DNA of 64,000 nt from Mytilus galloprovincialis (GCF_965363235.1 NC_134839.1:110602517-110666516); one strand, 5' to 3'; shown: positions 35,306 through 47,149, counted from the first letter of the stretch. The notes: generated by a model not told the origin, from the sequence alone. Translations and numbers: made by a program.

Positions 35306-37101
35306 AACACTAAAGCTTCTGTTTTAACATAATATTATGAATAGCTTTCTGTTTTTTATAGGTAAATTGGCAACCAGTATTTTGGGGTATAATGTTACAG
35401 TTTATATTTGCCCTGATTATTTTGCGGTGGGGAATTGGATATGAAATCTTCCAGTGGTTAGGTGATAGAGTATTGGAGTTCCTACAGTATTCAGATGAAG
35501 GAGCAATATTTGTCTTTGGAGATAAATTTACAGACCATTTCTTTGCAATGAAAGTGAGTATTGTTTAATTAAATAGTTTGAGGATTATCTTCATTAATAT
35601 TATTGGATTGGAAAAGGAATTACAGAACTTAGTGATACTTATCTGATTTCTTCAATTCAATTAGTGATATTAAATTCTTTCTACAATGTTTATATGAGTA
35701 TAATAAATATGAAGAAAGCTTATTTCAAATAAGACTTATATAGTCTAATGATTCATTTTGTTATTTGATTTTGCCATGTGATTATGGACTTTCCGAATTG
35801 ATTTTCCTCTAAGTTCAGTATTTTTGTGATTTTAGTTTTTACCAAATGTAAACATGGATGTGGTATGATTTCCTAAGAGGCCAAATGACACAGAATCTTC
35901 TTTCGGGGCCTTTTCTAGCTGAATATGCGGTATGTGTTTTGCTCATTGTTGACGAGTACAATATAGTTATACGTCATTGTATGGCCTACAACAATGAGCA
36001 AATCCAAATCTGCATAGTCAGCTATAAAAGGCGCAGAAATAACAAATTTAAAACAATTCAAACGACAAAAATAACGGCCTCATTTATGTACAAAATAATG
36101 AAAGACAAAATTTTATTATATACAGCAACAAACTTCAACTACTGAATAAAAGGCTTCTGACTTGGGATAGGGACTTACAGAATGTGGTTTGGTTAAAATT
36201 GTTTGAAGTGACTAACCCTCTCCGTACCCGGGACAGTGGTGTAAAATAGCTTAACGGTTTTGAAAGCATTTTTTGATAGTGATGTTACCATATGTAACAC
36301 ACTTTTGTTTTTAGTTAATTGTGCGCGAAGATACGAATACTAGACATGTTTTGCACCTGTCCTAAGTTGAGAGAGAACCTGTTGTTCAGTGGTTTTCGTT
36401 TGTTATCTTGTATGATTTTATTTATTACTCCAACCTAGCGATCATGAGTACAAAAATACACAAAACATTATGATATAACTAAATAAACTCAATGACGAGT
36501 GGCTGCCGCAGTTGGTTGAATATCAAGTATTTAATAAAATGGACTGAAATAAATTGCCTGCTGAAATGGCTATTGTTATATTATGTAATATCTATCTTTA
36601 ATTTCCTAAAGGTATTACCAGTAATTGTATTCTTCAGTACGGCTGTGTCTATCTTGTATTACCTTGGGGCTATGCAGTTTATCATTCGGAACATTGCAAA
36701 GGGATTAGCTACAGTTCTTGGAACGTCTCCTGCTGAATCTTTGAATGCAGCTGGAAATATATTTTTAGGACAGGTATGTGTCGTTATATATATATATATA
36801 TATATATATTACTATAGATAATTTAGCTGATCTGTAACAATAACATCTTCATGCCTTATATATCATGTACTGTAGTACGCCGCTAGATTAAAACTGACGA
36901 GGAAAGGTAACACATGGTCAGCGAAAGCTCTTTTTTTGAGAACCCAGGTGGTCGTGTGGTCTAGCGGGACGGCTGCAGTGCAGGCGATTTGGTGTCACGA
37001 TATCACAGTAGCATGGGTTCGAATCCCGACGAGGGAAGAACCAAAAATTTGCGAAAGCAAATTTACAGATCTAACATTGTTAGGTTGATGTTTAGACGAG
37101 T

Positions 37102-37143
<42 letters not shown>

Positions 37144-40100
37144 GGCGAGGGAAGAACCAAAAATTTGCGAAAGCAAATTTACAGATCTAACATTGTTGGG
37201 TGATGTTTAGACGAGTTATATATATATATATACGAGTCTAAATTGAAAACTACGTTCAAACCTATGATTGCGTTGGATAAAAACCGCAATTTGTATAAAT
37301 GTGCATGTAAAACAGATTTCGTTGTAGAGGGGTCTAAAAACAGCACAAACAACATTTTCCAAAAGACCGAAAAAATGAAAAAGTATATTTAAACAAAACG
37401 CATTTGACTATATAGGCTATGAATCATACGATTTATATAAAAAAAAAGATATTGGAAAGTTTCCATGGAAACAAAAACAAAAAGCTCAGTAAGTTAACAA
37501 ACTAATATTGCAAAAATACTATAATTATATAAGGAGCATCTAAAACTGATGTAAACTGATGGCCAAAATAAACTGCGGTAAAGTATAAAGGTTCTTGCAC
37601 ATGTATGGGTAAATGTCACACTTACTCAACACAATATTTGAGTACTTTGGCCGGTCCAACTTTCTTATTAATTGTAAAGTAAGGAAACGAAAATGTGGAC
37701 GAAATCACAGATCACCTTATTGCCTTCATGAACGTAAAAAAACAACTGTATAGTTGGCTTAAAAGTGTTAATCAATTCAAATAGAATTATCAACAGCTAA
37801 ACTTATGACAAAAAAAACACGAAAAACGAATATTACAGACGGCAACCAACGATTCCTTGAATAACACGCTCCCGACTTGGGACATGTGCATTCAGAATGT
37901 GACGACGTAATCTGTTTACGAGCGCTTAACCCTCCCCTGGAACATGTTACAGTTGGTTAACAGCACAACATATGAGCAAACTGTACAAATCAGTTGGAAA
38001 GGGCTCGACCCACCAAGAACCACAAAATTGAAACTAAAAAGCCAAAAATACAAGAGACACAAAGTACCTATCTAAGATTGTTCGTAGTTACAGAAAACTA
38101 GTTCAAAAGTAAATGCAACTAAGAGATAACTCCTGCTGCCCCATATCAAAATATCAATCAATATACATCCAACAGATTTATTTTAAAATTAATTAAAGAC
38201 GTCATAAACAGTAATCTGCTAGTGACACCTGTGTTATAACCTATAACTAGATAAGACATAATACAAATATCAGTCGTCTAACACTAAAACATTACCAAAT
38301 TTAGTACATCTAAATTCTCTAACCTTACCTTAAAACTTGCCACAGTTTGAAAGTGTGAAGTGAAAACACGGTTTAACCAGACAAATAATAGACAAGACAT
38401 TTATAAGATGAAAACTGAGGCATTACAAACATATAACACTGAAAAGAACGAAAGCATTGAGGAGAAATTGAGATAGGAATTATTCAAATGCAAGAGAGCA
38501 GTGCTGTCAGGGATAAAACATGTAACAGTTCTGATTGACCTTGATGTATATTAAATTATAATCCTGATACCTTTGATAACTATATATGCCTGATAACTAT
38601 TACGCATTTTCTTATTGAACAGACAGAAGCACCGTTAATGATCAGACCGTTCTTTGAGAAGCTAACCGTATCAGAGATCCATGCTGTATGTACAGGTGGA
38701 TTTGCTACAATAGCTGGAAGTGTCATGGCCGCTTACATCATATATGGGGTACGGAATAAATTTGATAACAAAAATAATGCTTTTATGAAACAATTTTATA
38801 TCAAAGGATGTGATGATAAAAATATAAGGGAAATTTGTTTTAAAGACATTGTAGCAGCATCGTCGTAACTTCTTGAATGTAAACTTTTGCCAATAAAATG
38901 TACGTAATACAATTGCATGTTAATTTTAGCAACTATTTTAGTACACCAATTAATTAGGCCATCAATATGTATTGATGATGCCTGCAAACCATTGACTATA
39001 TGTTGTCAGTCATTTGTAATCTATACTTCAGATGCCTCTAAACCATTACCTTGTGTCTTCAGTTGTGCCTAATCTATACTTAAAATGCCAGGAAATCATT
39101 TATTCTATGCCACATATATCTATAAACTATATTTCAGGTACCGGCAAACCATTTACTGTCTGCTTCAGTAATGTCAGCTCCTGCTGCTTTGGCAATGGCC
39201 AAATTATTTTGGCCTGAAACAGAAGAAACTCGGGCGACGAGTGAAGATGTGTACCAGATGGAAAAGGGGTATCTCATCAAAATAGAGACAATAGGAGTTT
39301 ACCGATTTTTGGATCATATAAATCCATTAAGATGTTATTGAACTAATGTCTTATACTATCATTTAAGTAGTATAGATAGAACGTTATTAACACATTCATA
39401 ATACAAAAAAAAACTTGATAAAAATAAAACAAAAGAACAGCAAATATATTGATGTTCTTCTCTGCATAGTCACAGTAAGACTTTCTCTGCAAGTTCAATT
39501 CAAGAACACCCCTAATACCAGTTTGAAAAGAACCTATAATAAAAATTTGATTACACCAAATTTTCTAATTGTGTCTTCTGAATAAACGTTTATAGTGCAC
39601 ATCTAAAGGTATATAGATCAATAGTTTCAATAATATATATAGAAATCAGACCAAGAATCCTGTTGATATGTTTTGGTGACATGTAAGTATGTGTGTGTTG
39701 ATTCTTTAACTAAAAGATGTGAGTGGTTCATAGGCACCAGTGCATAAAAATTAATATAAGGTTTCTCGTTGTAGAACCGAAAGAAATGTTATTGAGGCTG
39801 CATCACAAGGAGCATCTAATTCAATTAAGTTAGTGGCTAATGTTGCTGTAAATCTTATAGCATTTGTTTCTCTACTTGGATTTGTTAATGCCACATTGAA
39901 ATGGTTCGGAGAAAGAGCTGGCATGAAGCCTCCCGGTCATGAGTATTTGACATTTCAGGTATTTCTAGATTTAATTTTGATATACAGGTTTTTCAGACTA
40001 GGTCGTTTACTTAGGATCAAACGAAACAAAAGAGCTGCGTTGTTATGTTTTATGGGATTTGTATTCGAAAACCCAGATAACTTGTACTTTTTATAAGGGA

Positions 40101-42672
40101 GTGACCGTGTATGTAGGTGAAACTATTGTGACATTTTAATATGTTCTGTTGTTTACTTATACTTACTACATTTATTTGACTACTGTTTGATTTGCTTTGA
40201 TACTTGTTCCCGATGAAATATAGTTGCTTAACCAAAGAATGTTAATTTTCTGTTCATTTGTTGTCATATTCTTTACAGGTATATCTACGCTTGTGATATT
40301 TTATTGCATTATTTGTATTTTCGGTAGAATAGTACTGAATATATAAAAAGAGAAGATGTGGTATGATTGCCAATGAGACAACTATCTACAAAAGACCAAA
40401 ATTACACAGACATTAACAACTATAGGTCACCGTACGGCCTTCAACAATGAGCAACGCCCATACCGCATAGTCAGCTATAAAAGGCCCCGATAAGACAATG
40501 TAAAACAATTCAAACGAGAAAACTAACGGCCTTATTTATGTAATAAAAATGAACGAAAAACAAATGTGTAACACATAAACAAAAGACAACCACTGAATTA
40601 CAGACTCCTGACTTGGGACAGGCACATACATAAATAATGTGGCGGGGTTAAACATGTTAGCGGGATCCCAACCCTCCCCCTAACCTGGGACAGTGGTATA
40701 ACAGTACAACATAAGAACGAACTATAAAAATCAGTTGAAAAAGACTTAACTCATCAGATGGACAAAAATACAAGTGGACGTGGCTAACTGTATATATCTG
40801 ATAAATCGGCTGATATTTTTATTTGTATAAATCTTTTTTGTCTAATGTTGTCCCTATAATGGCTTTATAAATTCATATATTTTCAGTACATTTGTTCGTA
40901 TGTGTTCTATCCGTTGGCATACCTAATGGGTGTTGAAACAGTCGATTGTGGAAGGGTAGCTGAACTGATTGGTATCAAAACATTCATAAACGAGTTCGTT
41001 GCATATACAGCACTGTCAAAATATATAAGCAACAGAAATAATCTAACATGGTATGAGGGAATGAATTTCACGGATTACAATGCAACTTGGCATTATCAAG
41101 ATAAAGATATTGTGTATGATCACATGAATATTACTTTGGACAAGGGTATATTACAGGTATGTCACATGAATAAAATGTATAAACAAGCATTAATAAAGGT
41201 AAATTCAAGAGGGCAGTCATTAATACCTGACAAAATCAAACACTCAACTCTTATAGACTATGACTTTTCCTTAAGGGTAAATTACAATTCTGCAACATGA
41301 CCATTGACAACCTACTAGTATCGACAAACAGTGGCTCTACAGCTGATGTAAAAAAAAGAATGACTACTCGCTACAACTTAACATTATCAAGTTGCAAACA
41401 AAATATTCAACCAATTCCATAGAAACTAAGAACACTCTAAAGTTTCAAATTATTAAGAAAAAAATGAAAGTGTGAACATGAAATATCCTTCATTATGTTA
41501 GAGTGTAAATTGTTAACGTTTTGTAGGATAGATCTGTCGTCATTTCAACATATGCTTTGTGTGGATTTTCAAATATATCATCGATTGGAATACAGCTTGG
41601 TGCGTTAGGTGCGATGGCTCCTTCAAGAAGAAGTGATCTCTCAAAAGTTATTATTAGAGCAATGATAGCTGGAAACATTGCTTGCTTTATGACGGCTTGT
41701 ATATCAGGTAAGTTTGTAACAATAAGACAAATGATCGTAGAAAACTTTTGCTAAGTAGCAGTTTTTATATCAGCAAGCTAGACTTTATAAGACAAATGAT
41801 TTATGGAAACATCGCTTGCTTTATGACAAATTGTATAAAGTAAGTAGTGTCTACGAGAGCAATGATCGCTGGAAACATTGCTTGCGTTGTATCACTTTGT
41901 ATATCAGATATGCAGATCTTGATGATGCCATAATGGATGAAAATACCGCTTGATTTAGAAAGACTTGTATATAAGGTAATAGTAATAAGATCAATGATCG
42001 AATGAAACATGGCTTGCTTTATTGCGGTGTGTATATTTGGAAAGAGACAAAATAATTGCAATGATTTAGGGAATCATAGGTGGTCTTATAACAACTTGTA
42101 TATCAGGTAAGTCATTTTTTATTGAAACCATAACTGCTAGAAACATTGCTTGATTGAGGACGTTTTTACATCAGGTAAGCAAGGGTTGTTAGGATCCATA
42201 ATAGGTGGAAGAATAGCTTGATTTCTTATGGTTTGTTTATCAGCAAATGATCAGGTAAGCTAGTTATAAAAAGAGCAATTATTGCTGAAGACATCGCTTA
42301 TCATGCTTTTGTTATAGCAACCTGTGTATCTGGTATGCTTATAATAGTGCAATGATTGCTGATAGTATCGTGCTATATATCGATAGTCAATTCAATTTTA
42401 TAGTAAGCATTGTCCTATGGCAATAAAAAAACCTCATCATACTCGTAATTGTTTCATCGTTACTGTGTACTTTTGTGCATTATCATTACAGAGAGTGTAG
42501 AAATGTAAGACGTAGTTGTGTACTGTTATCTCTAGGTATACAAAGAATATATCAATGAAAATTGTCATTTTAATCCTGTACATAAACAGACGCAAAGTGA
42601 TTATTCAAACAAATTACAATTATTCAAACATGTTTTATCATTGCAGGACTGTTGTATGAAGGAGAATTGTAG
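32125..42672 (+). CDS. Concentrative nucleoside transporter, SLC28 family (complete, 621 aa)
   Basis: Coding exons: 32125-32232, 33102-33433, 34521-34674, 35362-35553, 36612-36773, 38623-38748, 39138-39268, 39775-39958, 40887-41156, 41527-41707, 42647-42672 (1,866 nt including the stop). SLC28 proteins move nucleosides into cells with sodium or proton symport at the plasma membrane. Signature segments in order: PVFWGIMLQFIFALIILRWG and WLGDRVLEFL (about aa 200-240), FVFGDKFTDHFFAMK, VLPVIVFFST with LYYLGAMQ, GTSPAESLNAAGNIFLGQ then TEAPLMIRP, HLLSASVMSAPAALAMAKL, AASQGAS, NLIAF, LMGVETVDC, NEFVAYTALSKY, TYALCGFSNISSIGIQLG and TACISGLLY. The loop after SKY has four N-x-T sequons. The tail stops seven residues after the last splice, much shorter than in human CNT1-3. 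The exon 1 donor (AAG|GTTGGC) is weak. Which human paralogue it matches is not clear, so no symbol is given. Confidence 0.93.
33535..33970 (+). repeat. interspersed repeat family A copy in SLC28 intron 2
   Basis: AAAAAAGAAGATAAGGTATA, CTGCCAATGAGACAACTCTC, ATCAACTATAGGTCACCGTA, TCCTGACTTGGGACAGGCAC and AATCAGTTGAAAAAGGC run in the family order. It is close in sequence to the 40345 copy. Confidence 0.85.
34699..34722 (+). repeat. (GA)n microsatellite just after the SLC28 exon 3 donor
   Basis: About 11 GA units start some 25 bp downstream of the donor at 34675. The short open frames here on both strands are read-through of the exon and the microsatellite. Confidence 0.9.
34800..35020 (-). mobile_element. 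tRNA-like SINE-type element, copy 1
   Basis: On the minus strand a tRNA-like segment reads CCTAGGTGGTCGAGTGGTCT, then a box B-like GCGTAAGAATCCCG and a GAAGAAC tail region. It is preceded (35020-34940) by the same head sequence found before the plus-strand copy at 36850. The tRNA-like part is diverged and will not be a working tRNA. Confidence 0.65.
35055..35165 (-). mobile_element. tRNA-like SINE-type fragment, copy 2
   Basis: The complement reads AGCCTAGGTGGACGAGTGGT, then CTAGCGAGCCGAAC and finally GAGTTTGAATCC as a box B-like site. It is truncated after the tRNA-like part. Confidence 0.6.
35257..35303 (+). repeat. (AG)n microsatellite before the SLC28 exon 4 acceptor
   Basis: About 22 AG units lie some 60 bp upstream of the acceptor that ends at 35361, preceded by a short AT run. 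Confidence 0.9.
35760..36250. repeat. family C fragment followed by a family A copy in SLC28 intron 4
   Basis: 35760-35835 resembles inverted family C (GATTTTGCCATGTGATTA, GACTTTCCGAATTGATTTTC). From about 35855, GATGTGGTATGATTTCCTAA to GACTTGGGATAGGGACTTAC follows the family A order. The 95-codon frame at 35858 lies in it and is not a gene. Confidence 0.65.
36786..36809 (+). repeat. (TA)n microsatellite beside the SLC28 exon 5 donor
   Basis: About 12 TA units start 12 bp after the donor GTATGT at 36774. Confidence 0.85.
36850..37235 (+). mobile_element. tRNA-like SINE-type element with a duplicated body and (TA)n tracts
   Basis: The head GCCTTATATATCATGTACTG is followed by a tRNA-like part with box A TGGTCTAGCGG (36957) and box B GGTTCGAATCC (37016), both close to consensus. 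The body GCGAAAGCAAATTTACAGAT ends in (TA)n at 37104-37140. The body then recurs at 37141-37217 and ends in a second (TA)n. Related copies are at 34800-35020 and 35055-35165 on the minus strand. All are in SLC28 introns. Confidence 0.75.
37680..38040 (+). repeat. old, diverged family A copy in SLC28 intron 5
   Basis: Only scattered blocks remain: CACAGATCACCTTATTGCCT, TCCCGACTTGGGACATGTGC, TAACCCTCCCCTGG and AATCAGTTGGAAAGGGCTC. The order fits family A. Confidence 0.6.
40345..40790 (+). repeat. interspersed repeat family A, the fullest copy (SLC28 intron 8)
   Basis: It starts AAAAAGAGAAGATGTGGTAT and passes through GATTGCCAATGAGACAAC, CATAGTCAGCTATAAAAGGC, ACTAACGGCCTTATTTATG, TCCTGACTTGGGACAGGCAC and ATGTTAGCGGGATCCCAACC. 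It ends near AACTCATCAGATGGACAAAA. It is about 440 bp with no open frame and no clear terminal inverted repeats. I recognise it as abundant in mussels; its class is not known to me. Confidence 0.85.
41722..42385 (+). repeat. degenerate tandem array derived from the 3' end of SLC28 exon 10 with its splice donor
   Basis: The exon segment GCAATGATAGCTGGAAACAT (41659) and its following GCTTGTATATCAG|GTAAGT recur in decayed form. Starts are near 41727, 41796, 41860, 41924, 41990, 42059, 42127, 42195, 42273 and 42349, about every 64-78 bp. The copy at 41860 keeps GCAATGATCGCTGGAAACAT. Three copies (about 42059, 42127 and 42195) still keep ATCAGGTAAG. The array fills most of the intron before the tiny last exon. 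Confidence 0.88.
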
Positions 42673-43439
42673 ATAATTATAAACTAGGAAGCATAATAAG
42701 TAGCTGTGTCGGATCAGTTTTGATTACACATGACAAATTTTAGAGGAATTATTGTATATTTGTTGAAACAATAATAACGAACATCACTTTTTAATTTGTA
42801 TCTTAAAACTATGTTATATTGAGTATATTTTGATAATCATATCACATTTCATTTAAAACATTCATAAGGCCAGATGATATTTGTGTTCGCCATTATGAAT
42901 AGGCTGTATACATGATTTAAGGATGTTGTGACGACGAAATTTTGTTTTCACATTGGTATTTTGTTACTTGATCTCATGTCTTAGTTTCACTATGAAAACA
43001 AATGTTGAAGTCCAAGAGAGTAGGAAACATTTTGCTATTTCGATACCTTTAAAAATGGCCAGTAATGGATGCAATGGATACGAAAAGTGTATAGAAAATG
43101 CACAGAGAAAGGCAACAGTGGTATACTGCTATTCTAAAGTCATATGAAGGTATGATGCTGTCAGATATGCGCCTAAAAGACGCTGTATGGCAGTCTCATG
43201 AATACATGATGATGATATTTTGACTGACAAATCAATTGTGAAAATCTGAGCAAATCGCTAAGTGACTTTTTACGAAATTCTGAATTCTGTAGTAAACGTT
43301 CAAGAAAGACAACCTCGAATATCGCAAGTTAAGTAACGGATCATTGAAGGGTTGATGTGTCGAATGTGTGAAGCTGTATTTGCGTCGAAAGAAGGTCTAA
43401 ACAGAAAAATAACAAAAATACCGAACTTCAAGGGAAGTT
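42673..43439. other. SLC28 3' untranslated region and intergenic sequence
   Basis: AT-rich. I see no AATAAA in the first 300 bp after the stop. The 64-codon frame at 42953 has no recognisable domain and is not called. Confidence 0.4.
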
Positions 43440-43690
43440 CAAAACGAGAAGACCTTTATTAAATGTCAAAATCAAAAGCTCAAACACTTCTAATGAAAGG
43501 AAAACAAATGTCATATTCCTGACTTGGTACAGGCATTTCAATATGTAGATTATGGTCGAATAAACGTACTTTTGAGCTAGCTAATCCTCTCATTTGTATG
43601 ACAGTCGCATACAATTCCACTATTTTGACAACAGATATCTGACAGAAAGATATGTCATTTCGTATAGGGACTTTTAACTGCCCTGTCTTC
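43440..43690 (+). repeat. interspersed repeat family C copy
   Basis: AAATGTCAAAATCAAAAGCT, TCCTGACTTGGTACAGGCAT, then TCTCATTTGTATGACAGTCG, in the same order as at 29565-29830. Confidence 0.75.
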
Positions 43691-44128
43691 TTGTACATCT
43701 TTTGAGTTTACACATTTTATTAAAAAAAAAATACCATATTTTCGTAAATCGCTTAAAAATAAAAATTGTTATAGCTAGCAAACTATAAAATTATTTGTTA
43801 TGTGGCAAACAATACTAATATCTCACGTTGTGTATTGTTTCTTTTATTGACCAGTATATGATTCCTACGTCCTTTATTTTATCATATCCTTGAAAATAGA
43901 ATAAAATATTACAATACATGTTTTTTTCTTGGTTTTCCTTTTAGATGATAGTATATAAACCATGTTGAAAAACTGGCATAATGCAAATTTTAAAAAAAGA
44001 AGGGCAAAAAACAAAAAAACATAAACGAACAAAGAAAAATTACCGAAACAAGTATGAACGCACACCTAACAAAACCGGAGGGTAGTAAGGGTAGGCATAT
44101 CCTTCTTTGCATAAGATATCCGTCAAAT

Positions 44129-44230
44129 TGAGTTTTTGAAGATAATGTAACCTAATATTACTTAGACGCATATGTAGAGTGAGTTTTTGAAGATAATGTA
44201 ACCTAATATTATTTAGACGCATATGTAGAG
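44129..44230 (+). repeat. 50-bp tandem duplication
   Basis: GAGTTTTTGAAGATAATGTA followed by ACCTAATATTA-TTAGACGC occurs twice, 50 bp apart, differing at one base. Confidence 0.9.
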
Positions 44231-44790
44231 TGTGCAGTTTACATTCTATAAAATTCCTTCTTTTCTCTATTTGGTTTTGCGGGATGTATAATTACATAGC
44301 CACTGTTCGGTCGAAATGGTCCGTGTTAGGTGACTGTCCTACTCTTATGTTCGTTAAAGAACAATTGCAACACCTATCTCAGATGTCTTTTGAGAAGGAA
44401 AATGTGTGTACCATGATCCAACACATCCTTAGAGTCATCTTAAATTTGATACTTTTAATCGCTGTCGACCTATCTTATAAAACTAACCTTTATGACAATT
44501 TGGCACTGTACCTTATGCAATCAACGATCAAGCGTTCAATCAAATGTGTTATGAACAACCATAATTTATTTAACATACTTATAGAAAGTATTTCTTTATA
44601 CAATTTTAGCTTTTACATTTGACTATACAAGTCTATATATATATTCTTTTATATGTTATCTCATCCGAAATTTAGAATTTTATGCATTTTTAAAGCATTT
44701 TTTATTTTTATGTATACTATTTTTTAACTTCTCTGTAACCTTTGTACTTGCATGGTTTTATGAGAATAAACTATCTATCTAACAAAACTG
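44230..44790 (+). mobile_element. possible LINE 3' end
   Basis: A 130-codon frame (44230-44622) includes VLGDCPTLMFVKEQLQHL. This resembles the last zinc-knuckle part of some LINE proteins (a DCP followed by a charged helix). About 150 bp later the stretch ends in AATAAACTATCTATCTAAC, like the short tandem tails of some LINEs. No reverse-transcriptase core is present. It could equally be a chance frame. Confidence 0.3.
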
Positions 44791-46254
44791 AATTGTACAA
44801 GTAAACAAACCACATATGCAAATTTCAGCACTGTGTATTTAGCAGCAAATATAAAAAAAACCAGTAGAAATGTAACAAAGTAATTATATAATGCATGCAT
44901 CGAGTTAATTGAAGAATCAAATTAATAGAAGACAAAATCAAAATCAGGCAGGAAATGCACTAAATAGAAGTCAATTTTAACCATATCAAAGCAGTTACTT
45001 GAACATGTTGAAATCAGTAAACTGAAGACAAATAGAATTGAGAATGGAAACGGGGAATGTGTCAAAGAAACAACAACCCGAGCAGAACTTAGCCGAAGGC
45101 CACCAATGGGTCTTCAATACAGCGAGAAATTTGCCGCTTCACGATAAGCAACAATATACCAAACAATACCATGATTTTTCAAGACTTTACACATAATTAT
45201 GAAAACCAAATTCGTCTTCAGCAATACTTCAAAAGAATGATTAGAGGCGTTTTTGCACATTGTTTATTATTGGTTTTTTTTAATAGCAGCAATGCGTTAG
45301 TCCAGAAGAATTACTACCAAGTATATATAAGAGTATTCGTACGAATAGATAGGCTTTCTTCAGAATCTGTATTGTAACAAACTGCAAAATACTAGGAGTA
45401 GAGAACTTTTACCGAAAACATAGTAACATATATATAAAACAATATAGAAAGCACAATCATGCAAGCAAACTGAAAATAGAGAAGCACAAATAAAAGTATG
45501 TACAGAACAAGCATGATAGGGCCAATAGTATAGTCATGCTATTATGATTATAAAAGCGCAAAGTAATGTAAAGTGAAATAAAATGAAAGCTAATCTACAG
45601 GCAGAACAGCAACATTCTAAGCTATTCTATGACTGTTTTATACTACTGAACTAAGAAACACTGTTCTCTGCCCTGAAACGGTCTAGATGACTGGTTCGCA
45701 ATGTAGCAGCTGCAAATTTTCAACTTTTCTTATCACAAGTTGTAGTTTTAACATGTGGAATATCAAATATATTTTCGATTGTGTTACCTTTAATTCATCT
45801 TATTAGCGTATATATTTAAAATAAGTTAACAATTTCAAAAGTTTCAAATGCAATTTTTCACTTTCTTTTGACTTGCAGAGAGAGCATCCTCTCAGTATTG
45901 TTCTAGTAAATTATCATATGAACTATTGAAGTTCTCATAAATACAAAACAATCTGACGCAGTCTTCATAGTGGGGTTTGACATCCATGGGCATGACAGAA
46001 GCACAAAGATATGAATTTTAGATAAAATTGCAGTTACCACCAATGAATTAGTCTATTGTGCAAATACTCTATGTGATACATTTGTATATGTATATGGTCT
46101 GGTTTCAATTAAACGTCTTCTTCTGACTTCTACCTCTACCGCTGAGTGAATATTCTCTCACTTTTTTGTGTGCGCGTGAATCATTTTGAAAACACAGAAA
46201 ACAAAATAAAGGTGCGATACATATATATAAATATATACTTAAAAAGTAAAACCA
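44791..46254. other. intergenic, mostly unassigned; one short repeat
   Basis: 45050-45165 (ACGGGGAATGTGTCAAAGAA, CCGAAGGCCACCAATGGGTC) has the look of a dispersed mussel repeat, but no second copy is in the window. The rest is AT-rich with no supportable gene. Confidence 0.4.
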
Positions 46255-46420
46255 TAAGAATACCTCAACTCCGAGAAAGATTCAAAACGGAAAGTCCGTA
46301 ATCAATGGCAAACTCAAAAGCTCAAACACATCAAACGAATGGATAATTCTATCATATTTCTGACTTGTTACAGGCATTTTCTTAAGTTAAGAAAATGGTA
46401 GATTACAGTAAGGGTTGAAA
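46255..46420 (+). repeat. interspersed repeat family C copy
   Basis: ATACCTCAACTCCGAGAAAG, ATTCAAAACGGAAAGTCCG, AAGCTCAAACACATCAAACG and TTCTGACTTGTTACAGGCAT, in family order. Confidence 0.75.
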
Positions 46421-46559
46421 CGAGTGACTATATATATATATTTTGTTTAGTTATGTCAGCCTCTTAAAGGATTCAAGACATTTGATAAAACGTGTTCGTG
46501 TTAAATTGACCAATAAACTATTTCAAATAACAAGTGCATGTAAAATTTGCCAGAAAAAA

Positions 46560-46855
46560 AACATTTATGTATGTGTCTGTCCCTAGTCAGGAGCCTGTAA
46601 TTCAGTGGTTGTCGTTTGTTTATGTGTTACATATTTGTTTTTCGTTCATTTTTTTATATAAATAAGGCCGTTAGTTTTCTTGTTTGAATTGTTTTACATT
46701 TTCTTATCGGGGCCTTTTATATCTGACTATGCGGTATGGGCTTTGCTCATTGTTGAAGGCCGTACGGTGACCTATAGTTGTTAATGTCTGTGTCATTTTG
46801 GTCTCTTGTGGCCAGTTGTCTCATTGGCAATCATACCACATCTTCTTTTTTATAT
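46560..46855 (-). repeat. interspersed repeat family A, inverted copy
   Basis: The complement reads AAAAAGAAGATGTGGTATGA and TTGCCAATGAGACAACTGGC, through CACCGTACGGCCTTCAACAA, to CTCCTGACTAGGGACAG. It lies 300 bp upstream of the USP40 start. Confidence 0.85.
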
Positions 46856-47149
46856 GTTATTTTTCTATCAATCAATCAGAGGAGATTATATAATACGAAC
46901 AATAAATTATGCATACAAACAGGTAACGAGTTGTGTTAAAAGTGTCTGATATGTTTAGCATTTATTTTATTTTTTACCAAGTTTCTGTTGCTCACACGTC
47001 TTTGCTGCATCTCCTCTCCGTCAAAAGTTCCTGATTATATAAATTATTTGCAGTTTCCGGTTATTTCTCCACGAAATGAAAATAGACAAAAATGATAAAC
47101 TGTTGTTATATTTTTGCACAACACATTTTGTTAATATTTAATTCTGAAA

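Noticed and set aside
36944-37030. A tRNA gene
   Set aside because: Boxes A and B are present, but the acceptor stem and anticodon arm do not form a convincing cloverleaf, and related copies nearby show it is part of a SINE-type element.
38749-38868. Extension of SLC28 exon 6 to the stop at 38868
   Set aside because: The residues after IIYG do not match the family, while skipping to 39138 restores VPANHLLSASVMSAPAALA exactly as expected.
44230-44622. A 130-codon protein-coding gene
   Set aside because: No recognisable domain apart from a weak LINE-like DCP motif, and no splice or promoter context; listed only as a possible LINE end.
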